The position numbers and the translations under genes are program-made. Below the pieces are notes generated by a model that saw only the letters and a list, made by a program, of their open reading frames with translations, made no database searches and was not told the DNA's origin. A stretch of DNA of 8,651 nt from an uncultured Pseudomonadota bacterium (lineage in GTDB: Bacteria; Myxococcota_A; UBA796; GCA-2862545): assembly GCA_937891875.1 (NCBI GenBank), contig CALATR010001016.1, forward strand, positions 1-8,651, in the 5' to 3' direction. Of this stretch, positions 1 through 6,334 are shown in pieces; within the stretch, counting starts at the first letter, position 1, and the number at the start of each line of letters is the position of its first letter.

Positions 1-1621
1 TGCCGAACGCCGAGTTGGACGTGTCGCCGTGGTCGATCTCGACCGCGTCGATGTCGATTCCAAAGGCGTCTGCGACCAGCTGGGCGAAGGCCGTCTCGTG
101 GCCCTGGCCGTGGCTGTGGGTGCCGGTGAATACGGTGACCGATCCGGTGGGATGAACGCGGACAGTCGCGGACTCGTACAGGCCGGCGCGGGCGCCCAGC
201 GCTCCGACGAGGGCGGACGGCGCGATGCCGCAGGCCTCGACGTAGGTGCTGATGCCGATCCCGCGCAGCTTGCCGCGACTGGCGGCCTCCGCCCGGCGGG
301 CCTCGAATCCGGCCCAGTCGGCCTCGGCCAGGCCCGCGTTGAGGCAGGCGTGGAAGTCGCCGATGTCGTACTCGAGCGCCACGGGGGTCTGGTAGGGGAA
401 CATGTCGGCGGTGATCATGTTCTTCCGCCGCAGCTCCACCCGGTCCATGTTCAGCTCACGGGCGCACTGCTCGACCAGGCGCTCGATGAGGTAGGTCATC
501 TCCGGCCGGCCGGCGCCGCGGTACGCGTCCACCGGGGCGGTGTGGCTGAAGTAGGCCTTGGTCTCGACGTAGATGGCCGGGGTCTTGTAGACGCCGGCGG
601 CCAGGGTGCCGTAGAGCCAGGTGGGCACGGCCGGAGCGAACGTGGACAGGTACGCGCCCATGTTCGCGGCGGTCTGGATGTGCAGGCCCAGGAAGTGACC
701 CTCCGCGTCCATGGCCATGCGGGCGGTGCTGATGTGGTCGCGGCCGTGGGCGTCCGACTGGAAGGCCTCGGTCCGGGTCGCGGTCCACTTCACCGGCACC
801 TGGTCGCGGCGCGAGGCCCAGGTGACGAGGACCTCCTCGGCGTAGTGGAAGATCTTGCTTCCGAATCCGCCGCCGACGTCCGGCGCGACCACCCGGAGCT
901 TGTGCTCGGGGATGCCCAGGACGAAGGCGCCCAGGAGCAGCCGGATGAGGTGGGGGTTCTGGCTGGTCGTGTAGAGCGTCGTGTGGTCGGTCGCGACGTC
1001 GTAGTGGCCGATGGAGCAGCGGGGCTCCATGGCGTTGGGCACGAGGCGCTGGTTGCGGACGGTCAGCTCGACCACGTGGGCGGCGTTCGCGAACGCGGCG
1101 TCCACCGGCTCCTTCTCGCCCAGGTGCCAGTCGAAGCACACGTTGTCCGGCGCGTCGTCCCAGACCTTGTTGTCGCCAGCGATCGCGGCCTCGAGGTGAG
1201 GCACCGGCGGCAGGACGTCCATGTCGTAGTCGACCAGGTTCGCGGCGTTGCGAGCCGTGTTCTGGTCGGTCGCGATGACCATGGCGATGATGTCGCCGAC
1301 GTGGCGGACCACGCCGTCGGCCATCGCAGGGTGGGGCGGCTCGACCATGACCGAGCCGTCCTTGCTGGTGATCTGCCAGCCACAGGGCACGCCGCCGACG
1401 CTGTCGGCCTTGAGGTCCTCGCCGGTGTAGACGGCGATGACGCCCGGCTGGGCCAGGGCCTCGCTGGGGTCGATGTTGGTGATCTTCGCGTGCGCCACCT
1501 GGCTACGCACGAAGGCGGCGTAGTGCTGGTTGGGGAGCACGATGTCGTCGGTGTAGCGGCCCTTGCCGGTCAGGAAGCGCTTGTCCTCCTTCCGCTTGAC
1601 GGCCTTTCCGATGTAGCTCAT
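1..1621 (-). CDS. Molybdenum hydroxylase large (molybdopterin-binding) subunit, xanthine dehydrogenase/CoxL family, 3' end beyond left edge
   Basis: This is the catalytic molybdopterin-cytosine-dinucleotide subunit of a xanthine dehydrogenase/aldehyde oxidase/CO-dehydrogenase-family enzyme, which hydroxylates a substrate using water as oxygen source. The frame is open from ATG 1621 to the window edge, giving 540 residues; relatives are about 750-800, so roughly the last third is missing. An N-terminal a/b-hammerhead domain lies at about residues 15-125 (GKGRYTDDI). Cofactor-binding motifs follow: NQRLVPNAMEP, GGGFGSK (250-256), AYRGAGRPE (366-374) and GTHSHGQGHET (500-510). True aerobic CO dehydrogenase has AYRCSFR with the copper-binding Cys; here the loop reads AYRGAGR, so this is a form-II-like or other hydroxylase of unknown substrate. 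The start lies one base after the small-subunit stop (TGA-G-ATG), with a purine-rich GAAGGGGG ribosome site inside the upstream gene, so the two are co-translated. The family is certain; the substrate cannot be told. Confidence 0.93.
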   Translation of the reverse strand, partial: MSYIGKAVKRKEDKRFLTGKGRYTDDIVLPNQHYAAFVRSQVAHAKITNIDPSEALAQPGVIAVYTGEDLKADSVGGVPCGWQITSKDGSVMVEPPHPAMADGVVRHVGDIIAMVIATDQNTARNAANLVDYDMDVLPPVPHLEAAIAGDNKVWDDAPDNVCFDWHLGEKEPVDAAFANAAHVVELTVRNQRLVPNAMEPRCSIGHYDVATDHTTLYTTSQNPHLIRLLLGAFVLGIPEHKLRVVAPDVGGGFGSKIFHYAEEVLVTWASRRDQVPVKWTATRTEAFQSDAHGRDHISTARMAMDAEGHFLGLHIQTAANMGAYLSTFAPAVPTWLYGTLAAGVYKTPAIYVETKAYFSHTAPVDAYRGAGRPEMTYLIERLVEQCARELNMDRVELRRKNMITADMFPYQTPVALEYDIGDFHACLNAGLAEADWAGFEARRAEAASRGKLRGIGISTYVEACGIAPSALVGALGARAGLYESATVRVHPTGSVTVFTGTHSHGQGHETAFAQLVADAFGIDIDAVEIDHGDTSNSAFG

Positions 1622-1622
1622 C

Positions 1623-2090
<468 letters not shown>

Positions 2091-2093
2091 GGG

Positions 2094-2100
2094 ACCTCCT
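2094..2100 (-). promoter_or_regulatory. Strong ribosome binding site of the small hydroxylase subunit
   Basis: On the minus strand AGGAGGT is followed by CCC and then the ATG at 2090. The full match to the 16S anti-Shine-Dalgarno sequence fixes the start. The same AGGT-CCC arrangement recurs at three other genes in this window. Confidence 0.8.
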
Positions 2101-2279
2101 GGTGGTTTCGCGACTCACGCTCAGGGGTCGAAGACGGCTGCGCGTGCCGTGCGTAGTCGCCCACCCCTGGAGGCCAGACGGTACCAGTGCTGACGGCTCG
2201 TTCATGTGAGCGCGGCCACGATCCGCTGCATGGGCGCGATCCCACGGCCAGGCGCGGCGAGGCAACGCGGGGCGCGGCA
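2101..2279. promoter_or_regulatory. Intergenic leader of the hydroxylase operon with nested inverted repeats
   Basis: This gap must hold the hydroxylase promoter if the operon is not read through from the DUF1761 gene. I see no convincing -35/-10 pair. It contains a perfect 7-bp inverted repeat, CAGGGGT at 2122-2128 against ACCCCTG at 2163-2169. Nested inside is ACGGC (2134-2138) against GCCGT (2146-2150) with a 7-base loop. This could be an operator or a leader-RNA fold, but inverted repeats of this size occur by chance in GC-rich DNA. No credible gene lies here. Confidence 0.35.
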
Positions 2280-2672
2280 CTACTGCAGCAGTCCGATGAG
2301 CGCGCCCATCAGGGTGAACGAGACGATGTGGTACCCCGCGTCCACCAGCCACAGGCCGACCGGTCGGCGCTCGAACGCGAACGTCATCCCGAGCGCCGGG
2401 GCGACCCAGCCGAGGCCCGCCGCGGCGCCAGCGAAGGTTGCGAAGCCGACGCCGGCGTCCGGGCCGATGAACGCCGCGAGGTTGAGCGCCATCACCAGCG
2501 AGGCGATCCCGGCGAGCAGGAAGGTGCGGGCGAGCCCGCGGGACAGGGCCTCGTCCTCCAGGCCGACCAGCCGCTGCCAGACGCGACCGAGGAGGATCGG
2601 GGAGTACCAGAGTCCGCCGACCAGGAAGGCGGAGACGGCGGCGGCGAGCACGGCGAGGATCGAGAACGGCAT
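2280..2672 (-). CDS. DUF1761-type four-helix integral membrane protein
   Basis: A 130-residue, very hydrophobic protein with four predicted membrane helices at about residues 3-22, 50-70, 75-97 and 107-129. The first helix runs into GGLWYSP, and a short polar stretch RVWQRLVGLEDEALSR precedes helix two. This layout, the GxLWYSP signature and the length match the DUF1761 family, whose function is unknown. The frame is open further upstream to an ATG at 2792, but that extension is Pro/Arg/Cys-rich and runs through the repeat region. GGAGGT three bases before the ATG at 2672 decides the shorter start. The gene is divergent from the sensor kinase at 2830 and may share its control region. A link to the kinase, as ligand or target, is only a guess. 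It could also run on into the hydroxylase genes, but the 189-base gap argues against a tight operon. Confidence 0.85.
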   Translation of the reverse strand: MPFSILAVLAAAVSAFLVGGLWYSPILLGRVWQRLVGLEDEALSRGLARTFLLAGIASLVMALNLAAFIGPDAGVGFATFAGAAAGLGWVAPALGMTFAFERRPVGLWLVDAGYHIVSFTLMGALIGLLQ

Positions 2673-2675
2673 GGG

Positions 2676-2681
2676 ACCTCC
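2676..2681 (-). promoter_or_regulatory. Ribosome binding site that decides the DUF1761 start
   Basis: Minus-strand GGAGGT is followed by CCC and the ATG at 2672. It selects this start over the in-frame ATG 40 codons upstream, which would add a low-complexity tail unlike the family. Confidence 0.75.
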
Positions 2682-2717
2682 GGGTTCGCAGGCCTCGTAG
2701 GGAGGCGGCGGATCCAG

Positions 2718-2780
2718 CGGTGCGGGCCTGCGACTGGAGGCGCACACCGGGCGACCGAAGGCGCACCTGGGGCGACCGAA
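2718..2780. repeat. Tandem direct repeats with 21-bp period, candidate operator
   Basis: Two adjacent 21-base units, 2739-2759 and 2760-2780, agree at 18 of 21 positions; both start GGCGCAC and end GGGCGACCGAA or GGGGCGACCGAA. A degenerate third unit upstream (2718-2738) keeps only the end, GCGACTGGA for GCGACCGAA. The cores begin at 2730, 2751 and 2772, exactly two helical turns apart, so all would face the same side of the DNA. That fits a dimeric or cooperative activator. The operon's own LytTR regulator is the obvious candidate. The core read on the other strand, TTCGGTCGC, only partly resembles the LytTR half-site consensus. Confidence 0.6.
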
Positions 2781-2829
2781 CCTGCACGGCAACGGTCACG
2801 GTCGGGCTACGATCGGCGCCGAGGAGCGC

Positions 2830-3861
2830 ATGCCCCCACCGACCACCCTGCAGCGCATCGACGACCGGGCCCTGATGGCGGTCGGCATCCCGGGATTCGG
2901 GACGTTGATCCCCATCTTGACGGGGCTCTACGGCGACCTCGCGGTCGCCGATCCGCGGCTGTGGGCGGGGGCGGTCTGGTTCGTCGGGCTCGCCGCGGTC
3001 ATCTGGCTCGGCAACCGCTGGCTGCTCCTGCGCCAGCGCCAGCACTTCGACTGGTTCCGCCATCCCCTGCGCCGGCTCGTGCTGCTCATCGCGGGCGTGG
3101 TGCTCTACACCGCGCCGGTCACCGCGGGCTGGCTCGCCTTGTGGTACCTCGCCCTCGGCTGGCCCGTGGATGTCGGCATCATCACGGTGGTCTCGCTCTG
3201 CAACACCATCTGCGTGCTCTTCGTCACCCACCTGTACGAGACCCTGTTCCTGCTGCGCGAGCGCATCGACGACGCCACGCGCCTCGATCGCCTGGAGCGC
3301 GCCCGCACCGAGGCCCAGCTCCAGGCGCTGCGCCAGCAGCTCGACCCCCACTTCCTCTTCAACAGCCTCAACACGCTGTCCTGGCTCATCGAGACCCGCC
3401 CCGACGACGCGCTGGCCTTCACCGACGCGCTCTCCGACGTGTACCGTTACATCCTGTCCCACCGCGAGCGCGATCTGGTGCCGCTGGACGAGGAGCTCGC
3501 CTTCCTGGCCTCCTACGTGCGCCTGCTGGAGCTGCGCTTCGGGGACGCAGTGCAGGTCTGCGTCGGCGAGCCGCACGGTGCGTGGGTGCTGCCCCCGCTC
3601 TCGCTGCAGGTCCTGGTCGAGAACGCCGTCAAGCACAACGCCTTTGCCGCCAGCGAGCCCCTGCGGGTGGACGTGCTGCCCGGCCAGGGGGAGGTGGTCG
3701 TGCAGAACCCTCGGCGAACGCGCCAGGACGTCGAGACCAGCCTGGGTGTGGGCCTCGACAACCTCGCCGAGCGGGTGCAGCTGGTGCTGGGCGCGGCCCT
3801 CACCGTGAACGCCGACGACCACCGCTTCGAGGTCCGCGTGCCCCTGCTGGAGGTGGCGTGA
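2830..3861 (+). CDS. LytS/YehU-type membrane sensor histidine kinase
   Basis: This 343-residue kinase is predicted to autophosphorylate on His and pass phosphate to the LytTR regulator encoded next. The N-terminal third has four predicted membrane helices (about 15-35, 44-62, 81-105, 113-138) with little outside the membrane. It thus probably senses a membrane or small hydrophobic signal; no known sensor domain is recognised. A short coiled-coil-like stretch (about 139-168) leads to the His_kinase (PF06580) box QLDPHFLFNSLN with phosphoacceptor H174. The ATPase part has the N box VLVENAVKHN (261-270) and the G box LGVGLDNLAERV (from 305). All catalytic motifs are intact. GAGGAG three bases upstream supports this ATG. 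Its stop overlaps the GTG start of the regulator by 3 bases, indicating translational coupling. Confidence 0.93.
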   Translation: MPPPTTLQRIDDRALMAVGIPGFGTLIPILTGLYGDLAVADPRLWAGAVWFVGLAAVIWLGNRWLLLRQRQHFDWFRHPLRRLVLLIAGVVLYTAPVTAGWLALWYLALGWPVDVGIITVVSLCNTICVLFVTHLYETLFLLRERIDDATRLDRLERARTEAQLQALRQQLDPHFLFNSLNTLSWLIETRPDDALAFTDALSDVYRYILSHRERDLVPLDEELAFLASYVRLLELRFGDAVQVCVGEPHGAWVLPPLSLQVLVENAVKHNAFAASEPLRVDVLPGQGEVVVQNPRRTRQDVETSLGVGLDNLAERVQLVLGAALTVNADDHRFEVRVPLLEVA

Positions 3862-4619
3862 GGGTCGCGATGCTCGAGGACGAGGTCCCCGCCGCCGCCC
3901 GGCTCGCCTCCCTGCTGGCCCGGGTCGCCCCAGAGGCCGAGCTGGTCGCCACCTGGCCCACCGTCTCCGCCGCGGTCGCGGGCCTGCCCGACGCCGGCCC
4001 GCTCGACCTGCTGCTCTGCGATGTGCGCCTCGGAGATGGCAGTGTCTTCACCCTGTTCGACCAGGTCGACCTGGACGTTCCGGTCGTCTTCACCACCTCC
4101 TACGACGCCTACCTGCAGCGCGCGTTCGACCACAACGGCATCGGCTACCTCCTCAAGCCCATCCGCGAGGCGGAGCTGGCGGCGGCGCTGGGCAAGGCGC
4201 GGCGCCTGCAGCGGCACTTCCTGGAGCGGCGGGCGGATGGTCAGCTGGCTCCCGCAGCGCCGAGCGGCCCCGAGGGTCCGGCGACCCGCTTCCTCGCGCG
4301 CAAGGGCACAGCACTGGTGCCGGTCTCGGTGAGCGAGGTCGCGTGGTTCCTCTCCCAGCACAAGGTGCTCTTCCTGGTCCACCGCGACGGGCGGCGCATG
4401 ATGATGGACGGCACCCTCGCCGAGCTCGAGCCGCGCCTGGATCCCGCGCGCTTCTTCCGCCTGGATCGCCGGGTGATCGCGCAGATCGACGCAGTGCGCG
4501 CCGTCCGGCCGGCGGGACGGGGACGGTTGTCGGTCGAGCTCTCGCCGCCCAGCGTGGAGGAGGTACGGGTGAGCCAGGGCAATGCCGCGGCCTTTCGGGC
4601 GTGGCTCGGAGGCAGCTGA
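3858..4619 (+). CDS. LytTR-family response regulator
   Basis: This 253-residue regulator has a receiver domain (about 1-120) and a C-terminal LytTR DNA-binding domain (about 144-250). The receiver has the acidic pair E7/D8 in LEDE, phosphoacceptor D55 in LLLCDVRLGDGS, switch Thr at 79/80 in FTTSYD, and K100-P101 in YLLKP. The DNA-binding part has the family pattern: RFLARKGTALVPVSVSEV, FLSQHKVLFLVHRDGR, a DGTLAELEPRLDPARFFRLDR stretch and RVIAQIDAV. The chosen GTG at 3858 overlaps the kinase stop (GTGA); starting at the inner ATG 3870 would delete the first strand of the receiver. Such regulators bind direct repeats upstream of their targets, and repeats sit just before this operon. Its stop overlaps the alkC start (TGATG). 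Confidence 0.93.
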   Translation: MRVAMLEDEVPAAARLASLLARVAPEAELVATWPTVSAAVAGLPDAGPLDLLLCDVRLGDGSVFTLFDQVDLDVPVVFTTSYDAYLQRAFDHNGIGYLLKPIREAELAAALGKARRLQRHFLERRADGQLAPAAPSGPEGPATRFLARKGTALVPVSVSEVAWFLSQHKVLFLVHRDGRRMMMDGTLAELEPRLDPARFFRLDRRVIAQIDAVRAVRPAGRGRLSVELSPPSVEEVRVSQGNAAAFRAWLGGS

Positions 4620-5728
4620 TGGCGGAGCCGTTCAAGAACTGGATCAACCCGGGCTCCATCCGGGGGCTCGGCGAGCAGATCCGCAGGGTGTACCCCGGCT
4701 TCCCGCTCGACGCGTACCAGGCCGCGGCCACGGACGGGCTCGAGGCGCTGGAGCTCAAGCCGCGGGTCGCCCAGGTCGCAGACGCGCTCCGTGACGCGCT
4801 CCCCGAGGCCTGGCCGGACGCCCTGCAGGTGCTGGTCGACGCGCTGCCCGACCCGATGGAGGACACCGAGGCGGTGTCGTCGGGCTTCCCGCTGTGGCCG
4901 GTGCTGCACTGCGTCGAGGTGCACGGACTCGGTCACCCCGCGGCCAGCGTGGACGCGCTGCACCCCATGACGAAGCGCTTCTCCGCGGAGTTTGCGATCC
5001 GGCCGTACCTGGACCAGCACCCGGACGTCGCGTGGGGGCGGGTCGCGCGCTGGGTGACGGACCCGGACGTGCACGTGCGCAGGCTCTGCTCGGAGGGCAC
5101 GCGACCGCGGCTGCCGTGGGGGATCCGCCTGCGGGACAGCGTCGCCGATCCATCCCGCGGGCTCGCCGTCATCGAGCGGCTGGTGGACGACCCGGAGGCG
5201 TACGTGCGCACCTCGGTCGCCAACCACCTCAACGACATCAGCAAGGACCACCCCGAGCTCACCGTCGAGGTGGCCGGGCGCTGGCTCGCCGGGGGGACGG
5301 AAGGGCGGACGTGGATCGTCAACCGGGGCCTGCGCACCTTGGTGAAACAGGGGCATGAAGGCGCACTCTCCCTGTTGGGGTTCGGGGCGCCGCGGGCGAG
5401 GCTGGAGGCGATCGGGGTGAGCCCGGATCCGGCGGAGATCGGCGCGAAGGTGGAGCTCTCCGCGACGGTGCTCGCTGACGCCGACCAGCGCTACCTGGTC
5501 GACTGGATCGTGCGCGCGCCGCGGGCGGACGGCAGCCTCGGGCACCGGGTCGTCAAGGGAAAGCAGGTGGACGTGACGAAGGGTCAGACGGTCGCGCTCA
5601 CCCAGCGCCTGTCGCTCAAGCCCGTCACCACGCGGGTCACCCGGCCGGGGCGCTGGGAGGTGGCGATCCAGGTGAACGGGGAGGTGCTCGGCGAGACCGC
5701 CTTCGAGGTGGTGGGGGAGCCCGCCTGA
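4619..5728 (+). CDS. alkC: AlkC-type alkylpurine DNA glycosylase with C-terminal Ig-like domain
   Basis: AlkC removes N-alkylated bases such as 3-methyladenine and 3-methylcytosine from DNA without flipping them out, starting base-excision repair. The 369-residue protein opens with FKNWINPGSIRGLGEQI and consists of HEAT-like helical repeats to about residue 265. Conserved blocks are LKPRVAQVADALR, RFSAEFAIRPYL (E124), LCSEGTRPRLPW (E159, W167) and VANHLNDISKDHP (D206). These acidic and Trp positions run a constant three residues after those I recall as active-site residues in Pseudomonas AlkC, so catalysis should be intact. About residues 265-365 form the beta-rich Ig-like domain that distinguishes AlkC from AlkD (YLVDWIVRAPRADGS, GRWEVAIQVNGEVLG). 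The ATG at 4619 shares one base with the regulator stop, making it the third gene of the kinase-regulator operon; alkylation repair under a LytTR system is unusual. Confidence 0.93.
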   Translation: MAEPFKNWINPGSIRGLGEQIRRVYPGFPLDAYQAAATDGLEALELKPRVAQVADALRDALPEAWPDALQVLVDALPDPMEDTEAVSSGFPLWPVLHCVEVHGLGHPAASVDALHPMTKRFSAEFAIRPYLDQHPDVAWGRVARWVTDPDVHVRRLCSEGTRPRLPWGIRLRDSVADPSRGLAVIERLVDDPEAYVRTSVANHLNDISKDHPELTVEVAGRWLAGGTEGRTWIVNRGLRTLVKQGHEGALSLLGFGAPRARLEAIGVSPDPAEIGAKVELSATVLADADQRYLVDWIVRAPRADGSLGHRVVKGKQVDVTKGQTVALTQRLSLKPVTTRVTRPGRWEVAIQVNGEVLGETAFEVVGEPA

Positions 5729-5744
5729 CTGCAGGTCGGCCGCA

Positions 5745-5779
5745 CAGGTGCGCACGTGCGCTCAGTGTGCGCGCACCTG
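5745..5779 (+). terminator. Candidate hairpin terminator after alkC (no U-tract)
   Basis: A perfect 9-bp inverted repeat, CAGGTGCGC at 5745-5753 and GCGCACCTG at 5771-5779, lies 17 bases after the alkC stop. The GC-rich inner sequence could extend pairing through bulges. No run of T follows, so Rho-independent termination is not assured. It could instead be an mRNA 3'-end stabiliser or a protein-binding palindrome. Confidence 0.45.
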
Positions 5780-5790
5780 CGAATTCCGTC

Positions 5791-5796
5791 GATAAT
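5791..5796 (+). promoter_or_regulatory. Possible -10 element upstream of the small membrane-protein gene
   Basis: GATAAT matches five of six bases of the sigma-70 -10 consensus and stands out in a GC-rich gap, 64 bases before the ATG at 5861. No good -35 box lies at the expected distance, where the hairpin arm falls. It is a weak call. Confidence 0.3.
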
Positions 5797-5850
5797 GCCC
5801 GGGTCAAGCAGGGTGTCGCCGGGATTAGGATCAGGGTGTCACGCACGCCC

Positions 5851-5856
5851 GGAGGT
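5851..5856 (+). promoter_or_regulatory. Ribosome binding site that decides the start of the 120-residue membrane protein
   Basis: GGAGGT is followed by CCCG and the ATG at 5861. It rules out the longer in-frame reading that begins at 5756. Confidence 0.75.
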
Positions 5857-5860
5857 CCCG

Positions 5861-6223
5861 ATGCACCCTCAGCAGCCCCCCGTCGACCACGCCGCCGCAG
5901 GCCAGGCCGCCATGGAGCAGGCCAAGGCCGACATGCGCGCCCGCACCGGCCAGGCGATGTCCGACCACGCCCAGAGCATGGCCGCCGGCATGATCCAGCG
6001 AAAGATCCGCGACACCCTCAAGCCCTACCTGCCGCGCTTCCTGCACCCCCTGCTCCCCGGCGTCCGCGGCAGCGTCAAGGAGCGCGTGGCCAAGGACGTG
6101 AAGCGCTCGATCAGCCGATGGATCGGCGGGTGCGTCTTCACGATCCTCTTCATGACCGTGTTCTTCGGTCTCGCCGGCGGGATCCTGATCTTCGCGGGCG
6201 TGACCATCTGGATGTCGATCTAG
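5861..6223 (+). CDS. Unrecognised 120-residue protein with a single C-terminal membrane helix
   Basis: I do not recognise a family. Residues 1-45 are Ala/Gln/Met-rich, hydrophilic and probably helical. Residues 46-87 are basic and amphipathic, with a Pro-rich centre (KPYLPRFLHPLLPG) followed by a Lys/Arg-rich stretch. Residues about 90-118 form one strongly hydrophobic helix (VFTILFMTVFFGLAGG onward), ending two residues before the C-terminus. There is no signal peptide. With positive charge before the helix, the likely topology is N-terminus in the cytoplasm and a tail-type anchor. GGAGGT four bases upstream picks this ATG over in-frame starts further up, which would run back into the hairpin region. 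It is a separate unit, 132 bases after alkC and 111 bases before the kinase start. High-GC codon use like its neighbours supports a real gene. Confidence 0.75.
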   Translation: MHPQQPPVDHAAAGQAAMEQAKADMRARTGQAMSDHAQSMAAGMIQRKIRDTLKPYLPRFLHPLLPGVRGSVKERVAKDVKRSISRWIGGCVFTILFMTVFFGLAGGILIFAGVTIWMSI

Positions 6224-6238
6224 AACGTCGGCTTGCGC

Positions 6239-6253
6239 TGCGGTGTCGCCGCA
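6239..6253 (+). other. Short hairpin after the small membrane-protein gene
   Basis: TGCGG at 6239-6243 pairs perfectly with CCGCA at 6249-6253 around a 5-base loop, 15 bases after the stop codon. There is no T-run, so it is at most a weak terminator and could be chance. Confidence 0.25.
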
Positions 6254-6334
6254 ACCCCCGCGTCTGATGCATCGTCTACACTCCGAGCGCCTGACCGAGG
6301 GGGGCTCCGAACGGGGGCTGCGGGCGAGGGGATG

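Larger units (their letters stand above)
2673..2829. promoter_or_regulatory. Divergent control region between the DUF1761 gene and the sensor-kinase operon
   Basis: These 157 bases separate two outward-reading genes and must contain the promoters of both, unless transcription enters from outside. They hold 21-bp-period direct repeats (2718-2780) and a short direct repeat ACGGTC-ACGGTC at 2792-2803. A TACGAT at 2808-2813 resembles a -10 box for the plus strand but sits too close to the ribosome site at 2821-2826 and has no clear -35 partner. The promoters are therefore not placed. Confidence 0.6.

Noticed and set aside
2718..2780. Start of a CRISPR array
   Set aside because: The 21-bp units are tandem with no unique spacers, only two to three copies exist, and no cas gene is present.
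2187..3857. In-frame upstream extension of the response-regulator frame, to a total of 810 codons
   Set aside because: The receiver domain begins normally at GTG 3858. The upstream part is Arg/Pro/Ala-rich and overlaps the intact sensor kinase in another frame.
5803..5831. Sigma-70 promoter with TAGGAT as -10 at 5826-5831
   Set aside because: The hexamer 17 bases upstream, GTCAAG, is a poor -35 match, and the -10 is weaker than GATAAT at 5791.
6266..6273. Perfect 8-bp palindrome GATGCATC upstream of the Ser/Thr kinase
   Set aside because: An isolated 8-bp palindrome is expected by chance in a window of this length, and nothing else marks it as a site.
6233..6334. Longer N-terminus of the Ser/Thr kinase starting at TTG 6233
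   Set aside because: It begins 10 bases after the previous stop with no ribosome site, and the added residues are low-complexity. A GAGG site supports the ATG at 6335.
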